Positions 50,950 to 60,493 are shown, numbered from the stretch's first letter. The stretch is 64,000 bases of DNA from Arcobacter iocasae (GCF_042214795.1 NZ_CP090177.1:1674001-1738000); one strand, 5' to 3'. Translations and numbers: made by a program. The notes: a model not told the origin generated them from the sequence alone.

Positions 50950-51108
50950 ATGAAAATCTTATTTAATAGCATAATTATTATTTTAGGGTTTATTATTTTA
51001 TTTAATGAAATATTTATTCCAGATAATCTTTTTTATTCTTATAAGTTGTTAGGTATACCTTTTATTGGCTTTGGTTTTATTAATTTAAAAAAAGAGTTAA
51101 AGGATTAA
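50950..51108 (+). CDS. Small membrane protein (52 aa), unknown
   Basis: ATG to TAA encoding one or two short membrane helices (ILFNSIIIILGFIILF and YKLLGIPFIGFGFI) with a Lys-rich end. A TAGG-type ribosome site precedes the ATG. A second membrane-type frame in another register follows at once (to 51308), so this may be half of a split gene. No family is recognised. Confidence 0.45.
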   Translation: MKILFNSIIIILGFIILFNEIFIPDNLFYSYKLLGIPFIGFGFINLKKELKD

Positions 51109-51110
51109 AT

Positions 51111-51308
51111 ATAGAAGAAAAAAATTTTAAAAAAGCAGGTATTTACTTATTTGTACCAGTGATAGTTGTTTTTATCAGTAAATACTTTTTTGGTGAATTT
51201 GTTACAATTTTAGTTTTGTTGATTATATTACCAATATATGTATATGGTGCATATAAATTGTATGGATATTTAAAAGAACTTGACGACTATAATAAGAGAT
51301 TCAGATAA
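51111..51308 (+). pseudogene. Membrane-type open frame without a standard start
   Basis: The frame encodes EEKNFKKAGIYLFVPVIVV, then two hydrophobic stretches and a charged end (LKELDDYNKRFR). It has no ATG; the only usual start is a GTG at 51159 inside the first helix. It follows the 52-residue ORF by 2 bp in a different register. It may be the second half of a frameshifted gene, a coupled small gene with an odd start, or GTG-started. The rest of 50888-51348 shows nothing else. Confidence 0.35.
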
Positions 51309-51348
51309 TATGGGCGTATGAAACGATTTAAAAAACTTTTAATTTATT

Positions 51349-51897
51349 TTAACCCAAAAACACCTTCAATTTCTCCACACATAAACCCATAGCAGTGCTC
51401 TCATAACCAATCACTTCTTTGATATATGGCTTACAAAATCCCTCTACCATAATTGCTCCCGCTTTTCCCATCCATTCATTTGAGTTTAGGTAGTTTTGCA
51501 TATCTTTTTCATCGAACTTTTCGAAGATGTATGTGCTGATTGATATGTCTATTAGTTCTAGGGTTTTGCTTTTGTATTTCATACAGCTTATTACTGAGGT
51601 TTGGTTGCCACTTTGTAGTTCTAGCATTCTTTTGGCGTCGTTTTTATCTTTTGCTTTTCGTAGTAATAAATTATTTGCTGTTACTACTGAATCAGATACT
51701 AAGAGAGGGTACTCTTCTACTCCATATTTTTTGTATAGTTCATCAAACTTTCCTAAGGTTGCTTGGTAGGCGAAACTTTTTGGGTTTTGGGTTGTGATTG
51801 TATCTTCATCAAACTCTCCTCCACTTTGGATAAACTCTATATTATGAGCTTTTAGAATCTTAGCTCTAGTGGGTGATTTTGAACCTAATCTTATCAA
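51349..51897 (-). CDS. maf: Maf-family nucleotide pyrophosphatase
   Basis: A 182-residue protein: LGSKSPTRAKIL (the SxSPRR-type start), GGEFDED, catalytic Asp in LLVSDSVVTANN, and AKRMLELQSGNQTSVISC. It hydrolyses non-canonical nucleoside triphosphates. In C. jejuni maf is next to alaS; here both are on the minus strand but 5.4 kb apart, with a block of transporter genes between them. Confidence 0.88.
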   Translation of the reverse strand: MIRLGSKSPTRAKILKAHNIEFIQSGGEFDEDTITTQNPKSFAYQATLGKFDELYKKYGVEEYPLLVSDSVVTANNLLLRKAKDKNDAKRMLELQSGNQTSVISCMKYKSKTLELIDISISTYIFEKFDEKDMQNYLNSNEWMGKAGAIMVEGFCKPYIKEVIGYESTAMGLCVEKLKVFLG

Positions 51898-51936
51898 TAA
51901 ACTTCCTTTTTAATTCAATTATGATATTTTACGCAA

Positions 51937-53109
51937 ATGAAACAAAATACTAAATATAACTTACCAAAAGGTTTCGTTTTTATACTTGCAATGTTGGGTT
52001 CAATCACACCTCTTGCCATTGATGTATATCTTCCAGCTTTTAAAAATATCGCAAACTATTTTTATACTTCTATTGATGAAGTTGAAATTACTCTTAGTCT
52101 TTATTTATTAGGTTTTTCTTTTGGACAACTAATTGGTGGTCCTTTATCTGATAGATATGGAAGAAAGATTTTTATATTTACAGGTTTATGTATTTATATT
52201 ACTTTTTCTTTATTGATTTCACAAGCTTCATCTATCCATGAACTTTGGACTTTTAGATTTTTTCAAGCTATTGGTGGTGGTTTTGCTGTTGTAAATACAA
52301 ATGCTATTATTAGAGATATTTACCATGGAAAAGAATCCGCAAGGGTATTTTCTATCATCTCTATGATTATGATGGTGGCACCTATGGTTGCTCCTATTAT
52401 TGGAACTACGATTTTAAGTTTTTATTCATGGAAGTATATTTTTATATTCTTAGCTATCTATACATTTTGTATAATTTATTTTATTACAAAATTACCAGAA
52501 ACTTCGCCTAAAACAAAAAATAAAAATATTTTTAAAAACTATGGAAGAATCTTTTTAAATAAAAAAGCGATACTTCTTATCTTCGCTGGTGGTTTTGGTT
52601 TTTCTGGGATGTTTGTATTTATAACAAAGTCTTCATTTATTTATATGGATTATTTTGGAGTTGATGCAAAATATTTTACACTTTTATTTGGACTAAATGT
52701 ATTTACTTTGATTATTTTTAGTAGATTAAATATGCACTACTTAAAAAAATATGCAACTTTTACTTTACTTCGTTTTGGCGTATCTTTACAGTTATTAAGT
52801 GCCATAGGTTTATACGCTTTTAATGAACATAATACCATAATAAGCGTTGCGTTTTTCATTATGATATATGTAGGTGCATTAGGATTTATTTTTGCAAATG
52901 CTATTGCTTTGGTTCTTGAAGACTTTGGGGATATAAGTGCTACAACAAACTCTTTATATGGAGTGATAGGTTTTATTATTGCCTCATTTGTTGGATTTTT
53001 AGCAAGTTATTTTCATGATGATACTTTAAGTCCAATATTTATTTTGATGGTTAGTACCTCTACTTTATCATTTTTGATACTACTATATATAAAAAAATTT
53101 AAAGTGTGA
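51937..53109 (+). CDS. Bcr/CflA-type MFS drug transporter
   Basis: A 390-residue, 12-helix major facilitator: LGSITPLAIDVYLPAF is the Bcr/CflA motif, GQLIGGPLSDRYGRKI is MFS motif A, and FRFFQAIGGGFAVVNTNAIIRDI follows. It should be a proton-driven exporter (drugs, sulfonamides, cysteine in relatives). The ATG is close to the divergent maf start (39 bp). It is first of three transporter-type genes joined by 3 bp or overlaps. Confidence 0.9.
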   Translation: MKQNTKYNLPKGFVFILAMLGSITPLAIDVYLPAFKNIANYFYTSIDEVEITLSLYLLGFSFGQLIGGPLSDRYGRKIFIFTGLCIYITFSLLISQASSIHELWTFRFFQAIGGGFAVVNTNAIIRDIYHGKESARVFSIISMIMMVAPMVAPIIGTTILSFYSWKYIFIFLAIYTFCIIYFITKLPETSPKTKNKNIFKNYGRIFLNKKAILLIFAGGFGFSGMFVFITKSSFIYMDYFGVDAKYFTLLFGLNVFTLIIFSRLNMHYLKKYATFTLLRFGVSLQLLSAIGLYAFNEHNTIISVAFFIMIYVGALGFIFANAIALVLEDFGDISATTNSLYGVIGFIIASFVGFLASYFHDDTLSPIFILMVSTSTLSFLILLYIKKFKV

Positions 53110-53112
53110 TTT

Positions 53113-54006
53113 ATGAGATACTATATTTATTTGGTTTTAGCAGTTTTGTTTTGGTCTGGGAATGTTGTTGTAGGTAGATATGTTTCTACAGATATTTCAC
53201 CCATGGAATTATCATTTTTTAGATGGTTTTTTGTGGTGCTGATACTTTCACCTTATACTATTAAAAATAGAAAAAGATTAATAGATGTATTCAAAAAAAA
53301 TCCACTATTATATTTACTTTGTGGAACTTTAGGTATTAGTGCTTATAATACTTTTATTTATTTGGGAGTACAGCATTTAACTGCTACGAATACTTTATTA
53401 ATAAACTCTTCAATTCCAATTTTTATTATTATCTTATCTTCAATACTAATAAATACAAAAATAACAAAAATACAAGGTTTTGGAATACTTCTATCGACTA
53501 TAGGAGTTGTATATTTATTATTAAAAGGTGACTACGAAGCCTTAATGAAGTTAGAATTTACAAAATATGATTTATGGATTATATTAGCTTGTATTACTTG
53601 GGCTATATATTCTATATATTTGAAGTTTAAACCAAAAGATATAAAGCCTTTAGAGTTTTTATCTATTATTACTTTTATTGGGGTTGTGATACTCTTTTTA
53701 GTTTGTGTAATATTTGGCTTTAAATTTGAGTATGGATTTTTGCATGATGATAAATTATTATTTACTTTAATGTATGTATCAATCTTTCCTTCTATATTGT
53801 CCTTTTATTTTTGGAACAGTGCGACATATGAGGTTGGAGCTACAAAAGCTGGTCAATTTATTCACTTGATGCCAGTCTTTGGTTTCATCTTGGCATACAT
53901 ATTTTTAAATGAGTCTTTGCATCCTTATCATATTGTAGGAATTACTTTTATTGCTACGGGTATTTATTTATCAATATTTTTAAAAAGAGTTCCAGTTGCT
54001 AAATAG
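53113..54006 (+). CDS. EamA/DMT-family transporter
   Basis: A 297-residue protein with ten membrane helices in two EamA repeats: FWSGNVVVGRYV, NTFIYLGVQHLTATNTLLINSS and, in the second half, AGQFIHLMPVFGFILAYIFLNESL. Such proteins export amino acids or metabolites. It lies 3 bp after the MFS gene and overlaps the next gene by 11 bp. Confidence 0.9.
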   Translation: MRYYIYLVLAVLFWSGNVVVGRYVSTDISPMELSFFRWFFVVLILSPYTIKNRKRLIDVFKKNPLLYLLCGTLGISAYNTFIYLGVQHLTATNTLLINSSIPIFIIILSSILINTKITKIQGFGILLSTIGVVYLLLKGDYEALMKLEFTKYDLWIILACITWAIYSIYLKFKPKDIKPLEFLSIITFIGVVILFLVCVIFGFKFEYGFLHDDKLLFTLMYVSIFPSILSFYFWNSATYEVGATKAGQFIHLMPVFGFILAYIFLNESLHPYHIVGITFIATGIYLSIFLKRVPVAK

Positions 54007-55270
54007 CATTTCTGGGGTATTGATATTTTTATCTTTTCTATTTACAAATATTGCATATTTTATAGATAGTAATCTTTTGATTTATGCAAGCTGTTTTGCT
54101 TGGATTGCTTTTTTATTACTTTTTATTACTTTGGGCAAAAAGAAGATAATTCTTACACTTTTGATTTTAAGTTTATTGTGTTTTTTATTTTCATATATAA
54201 AAGGCTTTGATATAAATTTTATAAAAGCCTTGAGTATAAACCAGTACCTTCTTACTTTACTAATAGGGGTTACCTTTTTAAAACTTATTGCCACACCAAA
54301 GTTTGAAAAAAAAGCAAAAATAGAATCAGGTAAAAGCTCTTTTTTTAAAACCTATTTAGGAGTGCATCTTTTTGGTTCAGTGATAAATCTTTCATCTTTG
54401 ATTTTAATAGCAGATAAGATGTATAAAAAAGGTCCACTATCTAAACTACAGTTAGTAGTACTTACAAGAGCTTTCTCTTCGGATGCTTATTGGTCACCAT
54501 TTTTTGTAGCCTTTGCCGCTGCTTTAACATATTTGCCAAACTTTGATAAATCAACAATCTTTTTTACTGGAATCATTCTTGCTCTTATATCTTTAATAGT
54601 AACTTATTTTGAAGTTGGTAAAAAGTTTGAAATGGAGAGTTTCCAAGGTTATCCTATCTCTTTAGAAACACTTTATATCCCAGTATTATTAGTAATATTT
54701 ATTTTGATAACAAAATATTATGAAGAGAACTTGAAAGTTATTATTTTAGTGAGTATTTATTCTTTATTATTGACTATTTTTATTTCACTAATAAAAGTAA
54801 ATTTTACAAAAACACTTTCTTTATTTAAACAACATATTACAAGTGATTTACCAAAAATGAAGATGGAAATATCACTATTTTTGGTTGCTGGTTTATTTGG
54901 AGTGTCTGTTAGCACCATTTTAAATGGATACCATGTAACAGTTCCATTTACGCAGTTTACTTATATGGAAGCTTCTATTACTTTATTGGGATTTATATTA
55001 TTGTCTTTTATAGGAATTCATCCTATTATTACTATTGCTGTTATTGCTAGTTTTTTACTTCAGTTCAATCATACTTTATTGGCAGTTACTTTTTTAATGG
55101 CTTGGGCAATTACTGTTTCTTCTTCACCTTTTAGTGGATTAAATTTGACTATTCAAGCAAGATATAATGTAGAAGCAAAAGAAGTATTCTTATTAAATCT
55201 TCCATTTGTAATAAAGATGTACCTTGTTTGTGTAATAACCCTTTATATTTTAGATAAGTTTATACTATAA
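53996..55270 (+). CDS. Polytopic membrane protein, possibly ion-transporter-like, unknown
   Basis: A 424-residue protein with about 11 membrane helices. Two similar halves appear around TRAFSSDAYWSPFFVAFAAAL and AWAITVSSSPFSGLNLTIQARYN, each with a Ser/Pro-rich break in a helix, as in ion-transporter superfamily carriers with re-entrant loops. I cannot name the family or substrate. The start is TTG inside the end of the EamA gene (11-bp overlap), so it is translationally coupled to that transporter. Confidence 0.6.
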   Translation: MLNSISGVLIFLSFLFTNIAYFIDSNLLIYASCFAWIAFLLLFITLGKKKIILTLLILSLLCFLFSYIKGFDINFIKALSINQYLLTLLIGVTFLKLIATPKFEKKAKIESGKSSFFKTYLGVHLFGSVINLSSLILIADKMYKKGPLSKLQLVVLTRAFSSDAYWSPFFVAFAAALTYLPNFDKSTIFFTGIILALISLIVTYFEVGKKFEMESFQGYPISLETLYIPVLLVIFILITKYYEENLKVIILVSIYSLLLTIFISLIKVNFTKTLSLFKQHITSDLPKMKMEISLFLVAGLFGVSVSTILNGYHVTVPFTQFTYMEASITLLGFILLSFIGIHPIITIAVIASFLLQFNHTLLAVTFLMAWAITVSSSPFSGLNLTIQARYNVEAKEVFLLNLPFVIKMYLVCVITLYILDKFIL

Positions 55271-55339
55271 AATAATATCATACATATTTCATACATAATT
55301 TATATACTAAAAATAAACAATAAAAAGGGTAAATAAGAT

Positions 55340-56269
55340 ATGAGTCTATTTTTTCTAATTTTACTAAAAGTATTTCCTATTTATATCAATGTGATTTTAG
55401 GATATTTATCTACAAAATATCTTGATGTAAAAAGAGAATCAGTTGCTGCACTACTTATTTATATCTTAGGTCCTATTGTAGTTTTTTCGGCAACTTTAAG
55501 TGTTAAGATTAATTTTGCAGTTGCTTTTTTACCTATATTTTTATATATATTTTGTTCAGTTTTAGCTTTTGGCTCACTTTATTTATTCAAAAATTCTTGG
55601 TCTGATCCTACTGGAAATATATTAGCCTTTTCAGCAGGAACTGGAAATACTGGATATTTTGGTATTCCCCTTGCAATTATATTTTTTCCTCCTGCTTTAG
55701 CGGATATTTATATTTTTACAGTGCTAACTTCTTTATTATATGAAAGTACGACAGGATTTTATGTAACAGCAAAGGGTAATTTTACTGTTACTCAAGCTTT
55801 AAAGAAAATGTCAAAGTTACCAATTCTTTACGCTTTTATTTTAGGAATTATATTAAATCTAGTAGGTTTTGAAATACCTGAGGCAATAAGTTCTTACACC
55901 GCACAATTTAAAGGTGCTTATGGAATCTTAGGAATGATGATGCTTGGTATGGGATTGATTGGATTAAAAAATAGTGATGATAATTTTGATGTGAAATTTA
56001 TCTCTATAGCATTTTTTATGAAATTTATTTTTTGGCCTTTAGCAATTGTAGGATTTATATATTTAGATAAAACCTTTTTTATGTTTTTAAATGAAGATTT
56101 ATATAAAGTTTTATTTCTTTTTGCAATAGTACCACTTGCGGGTAATACTGTAACGCTAGCGGTGTTATTAAATGCAAAACCAGAAAAGGCAAGCTTAGCT
56201 GTGTTTTTAAGTACAGTGGTCTCTGTAATAGCAATACCACTATATATCTTTTGGTATGGAGGATTTTAA
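55340..56269 (+). CDS. AEC-family permease
   Basis: A 309-residue, ten-helix auxin-efflux-carrier-type protein: LGYLSTKYLDVKRESVAALLIYILGPIVVFSATL, FSAGTGNTGYFGIPLAI and VPLAGNTVTLAVLLN. Bacterial members carry malate or related acids. It has its own 69-bp upstream gap and converges with the NlpC gene, sharing a TTAA at the stops. Confidence 0.88.
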   Translation: MSLFFLILLKVFPIYINVILGYLSTKYLDVKRESVAALLIYILGPIVVFSATLSVKINFAVAFLPIFLYIFCSVLAFGSLYLFKNSWSDPTGNILAFSAGTGNTGYFGIPLAIIFFPPALADIYIFTVLTSLLYESTTGFYVTAKGNFTVTQALKKMSKLPILYAFILGIILNLVGFEIPEAISSYTAQFKGAYGILGMMMLGMGLIGLKNSDDNFDVKFISIAFFMKFIFWPLAIVGFIYLDKTFFMFLNEDLYKVLFLFAIVPLAGNTVTLAVLLNAKPEKASLAVFLSTVVSVIAIPLYIFWYGGF

Positions 56270-56766
56270 TTAGTATTTAAAATTCTTCTTGCTTTCCAAT
56301 AGTGAGCGCGCCAATATGGATTTGATAAACTAGATATCATCACTCCATTTGATGTTGATACATGCATAAAATCACCATGACTTAAATATATCCCCACATG
56401 TCTAGAGCCTTTTTTACTTGTGAGGAAAAATACTAAGTCTCCAGTTCTTAAATCTTTTTTCTTGACACTTTTTCCACTTCTTGATTGGTATAAGGTAGTT
56501 CTTGGGATATTTTTTCTTAATTCTTTTCTATATACATCATAAACTAAATAGGAACAATCAATCCCATCTCTATCTTGCCCTCCATATTTATAACCCACTC
56601 CTTGCCATTGTTTATAATGGGCAAGTAGAGCATCTGAGACATTTATGTGATTATATGTAGTATTAGTTTTGTATGCTACTAGTGGTTTTGTAGGAGTATA
56701 AGGATTTTTTGTAGAACAACCAGTTATTAAAAGTAATAAGAAAATTAAAAAGAGTATGGGTTTCAT
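56266..56766 (-). CDS. NlpC/P60 family lipoprotein (cell-wall peptidase)
   Basis: A 166-residue exported protein: lipobox LLLITGC (Cys near 17), catalytic Cys in DGIDCSYLVYDVYR, His in SRHVGIYL and a third polar residue near GDFMHVS. It should cut gamma-D-Glu-mDAP bonds in peptidoglycan. I chose ATG 56766 over an upstream start because the signal peptide then begins correctly (KPILFLIF) and AGGAT precedes it. Confidence 0.9.
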   Translation of the reverse strand: MKPILFLIFLLLLITGCSTKNPYTPTKPLVAYKTNTTYNHINVSDALLAHYKQWQGVGYKYGGQDRDGIDCSYLVYDVYRKELRKNIPRTTLYQSRSGKSVKKKDLRTGDLVFFLTSKKGSRHVGIYLSHGDFMHVSTSNGVMISSLSNPYWRAHYWKARRILNTN

Positions 56767-56823
56767 GATATATCCTAAAAGAATTATGTAATATATCAAA
56801 AAAGAGCTAAAGAGTAAAGAGGA

Positions 56824-57303
56824 TTAAAACCCTCTTAGTGTAACTCCTGTAAAAATGGCAATCAGCCCTAAGATAATATTTGTAGGTATAAATATTTTTG
56901 CTATTGGTTCTAAAGCAGCTTTTGCAAGAGCTAATTCACCTTTGTCAAAATACTTTTGAGCTTTTAATCTTTTTATATAAATATAAATAAAGATTAAAGT
57001 CATAACAGTCCAAATAATCTCTTTTGCGATTGCAAAGCTATATAAAGGAGTTGCTTTTAACTCAAGTCCCAAAATCATCATAATTGCTGTTATTAAAAGT
57101 ATTAAAATAGCAGGAATAACCATATTAAAAAATCTTTGTAGATTTTCTAAGGTTCTTCCTAGTTTGATTTTAGGATCTTCTATATTTTGCATAGAGTAAT
57201 GAATAGCAAATCTAATAGCTATCATTCCTCCTACCCATAATACAGCAGAGATTACATGTAAAAATATAATCACATTTGGCATTGATAAAAATAATTCTTT
57301 CAT
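56824..57303 (-). CDS. CopD-like four-helix membrane protein
   Basis: A 159-residue protein with four membrane helices and FLHVISAVLWVGGMIAIRFA, the His and WVGG pattern of CopD/DUF2269-like proteins, often heme- or copper-linked. Its function is unknown. It lies 9 bp downstream of alaS, in the same direction, so it is probably cotranscribed with it. Confidence 0.65.
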   Translation of the reverse strand: MKELFLSMPNVIIFLHVISAVLWVGGMIAIRFAIHYSMQNIEDPKIKLGRTLENLQRFFNMVIPAILILLITAIMMILGLELKATPLYSFAIAKEIIWTVMTLIFIYIYIKRLKAQKYFDKGELALAKAALEPIAKIFIPTNIILGLIAIFTGVTLRGF

Positions 57304-57312
57304 TTTAAAACC

Positions 57313-59865
57313 TTATAAATTCTCTTTTGCATAAGCTAGTGCTTTTGCTTTTGCCTCATCTACTTTTGATACATCTTTTCCACCAGCTTGTGCGAAGTCA
57401 GGTCTACCACCTCCACCTCCACCAACAATTGGAGCAATCTCTTTTATCCAATTACCAGCTTTAATATTTGTGTTTTTACTTCCAGCTACAAGCATAACTT
57501 TGTCATCTTTTGCTTGAATTAAAAGTATTGCTACTTTTTCATTTCCATTTTTTGCATCATCAACTATTTTTTTAATATCACCATTTTTTACAATGTCTAC
57601 TATTACTTTTGTATCACCAATCATCTCTTCAGCTATCGGTGTAGTTGAAGCATTTTGAGCTTCAATAACTTCTTGTTTTAAAGTCTTAATTTGCTCTTTT
57701 AGTTTTTTAATACCAGAGATTACATCACTGTTTTTGATTTCACTTTCTATCTCATTCATTTTAGAAATTATAGAATTAGTATATCTAATAGCAGCAGCTC
57801 CACAAACAGCTTCTATTCTTCTTACCCCTGCACTAACACCTGATTCTTTTATAATATAAAAACTTCCAATATCAAGAGCATTTCTTACATGCGTTCCACC
57901 ACAAAACTCTACAGAAACATCACCAAAGTTTACAACTCTAACCATATCTCCATATTTTTCACCAAACATTGCAATAGCACCTTTTTGTTTAGCTTCTTCA
58001 ATAGGAAGTTCTTCAACACTTCCTTTTAGTCCTCTTGTAATCATAGAGTTAACCAAATCTTGTACTTCTTCTATTTGCTCAGCTGTCATAGCCTTTGGAT
58101 AAGTAAAGTCAAATCTTAATCTTGAAGAATCATTTAACGAACCAGCTTGTGAAACAGTATCACCTAAAACCATTTTAAGGGCACTTTGTAAAAGGTGAGT
58201 AGCACTATGATGTTTTGCAACTTCATATCTGTTTACTACAACTGCATTTACTATATCACCTTTTTCTAAACTTGAAGTTTCCACTTTTATTTTTGAAAGA
58301 TTGATTCCATGGAATTTTGAAGTCTCTTCAATAATTGCAATATGTTGTTTATCTTCTAAAGCTCCAATGTCTCCACTTTGTCCACCGCTTGTAGCATAAA
58401 ATGGTGTTTTATCAAGCATTATCCAACCAGTTTGTCCTTTTTCTAAAGAATTAACTTCATTGAATTTTTCATCAAGTAGAGTGACAATTGTACTTTTATA
58501 TGAAGTGTTTTCATATCCGACAAATTCATTTACTCCATATTTTTCAAGTAATACTTTAAAATCACCTTCACTAGCTTCATCTCCACTACCTTTCCAAGCA
58601 GCTTTGGCTTTAGCTTTTTGTGCATTCATAAGCTTATCAAATGTTTCAATATCTACTTTTAGATCTTTTTCTCTTAACATATCTTCTGTTAAGTCTAAAG
58701 GGAATCCATAAGTATCATATAGTTTGAAGGCAACTTCTCCTGAGAAAAGCTCTTTTGTATTTACTAATTCGTCATTAAATAAACTCATTCCAGAAGCAAT
58801 AGTTTTGAAAAATCTCTCTTCTTCAAGTGCTATTTGTTCTTTTATAAATGAAGCTTGCTCTTTTAATTCTGTATAGTGTTCGCCCATCATAGATATTAAT
58901 ATATCTACAAGTTTTGACATAAATGCTTCTCTAAGACCTAATAAATAACCATGTCTAACAGCACGTCTAAGGATTCTTCTATTTACATAAGGACGACCTT
59001 CATTTCCAAATAAAATACCTTGAGATAGCATAAATGATACAGCTCTTAAGTGGTCTGCAATTACTCTATATGAACCAATAGTCTCTTTTGTTGGCTGTTT
59101 TTTAGCTATTTTTGCTACTTCATTTACAAGTGGTTTAAAATTTGATGAATCAAAGTTATTTAAAACACCTTCTTTTATAGCAATAACTCGCTCTAATCCC
59201 ATTCCTGTATCAATTGATGGTTTTGGAAGTGGAGTTCTAACTCCATTGCTTTGTTCATATTGCATAAATACTAAGTTCCAAATTTCTAAAAATCTATCAC
59301 CTTCTCCACCTAAGTAGTCTTCATCACTTCCAAAGTTTTCAACACCTTGATCGTAAAAGATTTCACTACAAGGACCACAAGGACCTGTATCACCCATAGC
59401 CCAGAAGTTGTCTTTATCTCCAAATCTTTTGATCCTTGAAGGCTCAATATATTTTTTCCAAATATTAAAAGCTTCATCATCAGTTTCATGTATAGTTACC
59501 CATAATTTATCAATAGGTAAGGCTAGATTAACTGTAATAAATTCCCAAGCATAAGCTATCGCATCTTCTTTGAAATAATCTCCAAATGAGAAGTTACCTA
59601 ACATTTCAAATAATGTATGATGTCGTGCTGTATATCCTACATTTTCTAAGTCATTATGTTTACCACCAGCTCTAATACACAACTGACATGATGTTGCAGT
59701 TGGGTTTTTTGGAGCTGGAATAGCACCTGTAAAAATGTCTTTAAATTGAACCATACCTGCATTTGTAAAAAGAAGTGTTGGGTCATCTGGGACTAGTGGC
59801 ATAGAAGATATTACTTCATGCCCTTTATTTTTAAAAAAATCTAAATACTCTTTTCTGATATCCAT
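57313..59865 (-). CDS. alaS: Alanyl-tRNA synthetase
   Basis: An 850-residue class II synthetase: MDIRKEYLDFFKNKGHE start, ARHHTLFEMLGNFSFGDYFK, WAMGDTGPCGPCSE, the editing-site HHSATHLLQSALK and VEFCGGTHVRN, and the C-terminal Gly-rich GGGGGGRPDFAQAGG. I used ATG 59865, the family start, rather than the TTG at 59877. It shares its upstream region with trxA on the other strand. Confidence 0.97.
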   Translation of the reverse strand: MDIRKEYLDFFKNKGHEVISSMPLVPDDPTLLFTNAGMVQFKDIFTGAIPAPKNPTATSCQLCIRAGGKHNDLENVGYTARHHTLFEMLGNFSFGDYFKEDAIAYAWEFITVNLALPIDKLWVTIHETDDEAFNIWKKYIEPSRIKRFGDKDNFWAMGDTGPCGPCSEIFYDQGVENFGSDEDYLGGEGDRFLEIWNLVFMQYEQSNGVRTPLPKPSIDTGMGLERVIAIKEGVLNNFDSSNFKPLVNEVAKIAKKQPTKETIGSYRVIADHLRAVSFMLSQGILFGNEGRPYVNRRILRRAVRHGYLLGLREAFMSKLVDILISMMGEHYTELKEQASFIKEQIALEEERFFKTIASGMSLFNDELVNTKELFSGEVAFKLYDTYGFPLDLTEDMLREKDLKVDIETFDKLMNAQKAKAKAAWKGSGDEASEGDFKVLLEKYGVNEFVGYENTSYKSTIVTLLDEKFNEVNSLEKGQTGWIMLDKTPFYATSGGQSGDIGALEDKQHIAIIEETSKFHGINLSKIKVETSSLEKGDIVNAVVVNRYEVAKHHSATHLLQSALKMVLGDTVSQAGSLNDSSRLRFDFTYPKAMTAEQIEEVQDLVNSMITRGLKGSVEELPIEEAKQKGAIAMFGEKYGDMVRVVNFGDVSVEFCGGTHVRNALDIGSFYIIKESGVSAGVRRIEAVCGAAAIRYTNSIISKMNEIESEIKNSDVISGIKKLKEQIKTLKQEVIEAQNASTTPIAEEMIGDTKVIVDIVKNGDIKKIVDDAKNGNEKVAILLIQAKDDKVMLVAGSKNTNIKAGNWIKEIAPIVGGGGGGRPDFAQAGGKDVSKVDEAKAKALAYAKENL

Positions 59866-59967
59866 GTAAATTTCCAATTATAATTTAAGAGCAATTATTC
59901 TAGCTAAAATATAATTTATTAAAGATTATATGCAAAAAAGTACAAGTTTATTTAAAGTTTAAGTATG

Positions 59968-59973
59968 TATAAT
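59968..59973 (+). promoter_or_regulatory. Probable -10 box (TATAAT) of trxA
   Basis: A perfect TATAAT preceded by TG, 31 bp upstream of the trxA ATG. It should drive trxA, which ends in its own strong terminator. Confidence 0.6.
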
Positions 59974-60003
59974 TTTTGAAATAATACACATAAAGGAATA
60001 TTG

Positions 60004-60321
60004 ATGGGTAAATATATAGAATTGACACAAGATAACTTTGAAGCTACAGTAAAAGAAGGAATCTCAATGGTAGATTTCTGGGCACCATGGTGTGGACCTT
60101 GTAGAATGTTAGCTCCAGTAATTGATGAATTAGCTGGTGATTTCGAAGGAAAAGCGAATATTTGTAAAGTAAATACTGATGAAGAGCAAGATTTAGCTGT
60201 AAAATATGGTGTTAGATCTATCCCTACAGTAATTTTTATGAAAGATGGAGAAGTTGTAGACCAAATGATTGGTGCTGCTTCTAAACAAGCTTTCTCTGAT
60301 AAAATTAACTCTTTATTATAA
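60004..60321 (+). CDS. trxA: Thioredoxin
   Basis: A 105-residue thioredoxin with the active site FWAPWCGPC (Cys30, Cys33), cis-Pro in RSIPTVIFM and conserved Asp24. ATG 60004 is preferred, with AAGGA six bases upstream; a TTG lies one codon before. It is monocistronic (promoter, strong terminator) and lies upstream of its reductase gene. Confidence 0.97.
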   Translation: MGKYIELTQDNFEATVKEGISMVDFWAPWCGPCRMLAPVIDELAGDFEGKANICKVNTDEEQDLAVKYGVRSIPTVIFMKDGEVVDQMIGAASKQAFSDKINSLL

Positions 60322-60342
60322 TATATAATAATAAATACTTCT

Positions 60343-60377
60343 AAAAAGGGTAAGAGATTTTCTCTTACCCTTTTTTT
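60343..60377 (+). terminator. Strong intrinsic terminator after trxA
   Basis: A 15-bp perfect stem (AAAAAGGGTAAGAGA / its complement, 60343-60357 and 60361-60375) with a TTT loop and a run of T. Its A-rich left side makes it usable in both directions. Confidence 0.85.
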
Positions 60378-60472
60378 ATCTCTAATATTAAATTCTGATT
60401 AAAAAAAGATTCTAAAAAATAAATCAATTGCATAATTTATCTATTTTACTGTTTAATACGATAAATATTATT

Positions 60473-60493
60473 AAGGGATAAAAATTATCCTTT
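60473..60493 (+). promoter_or_regulatory. Inverted repeat 31 bp before trxB
   Basis: A 9-bp dyad (AAGGGATAA / TTATCCTTT, one G-U) with an AAA spacer. It may be an operator or a leader hairpin of trxB; no T-run follows, so it is not a normal terminator. Confidence 0.4.
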
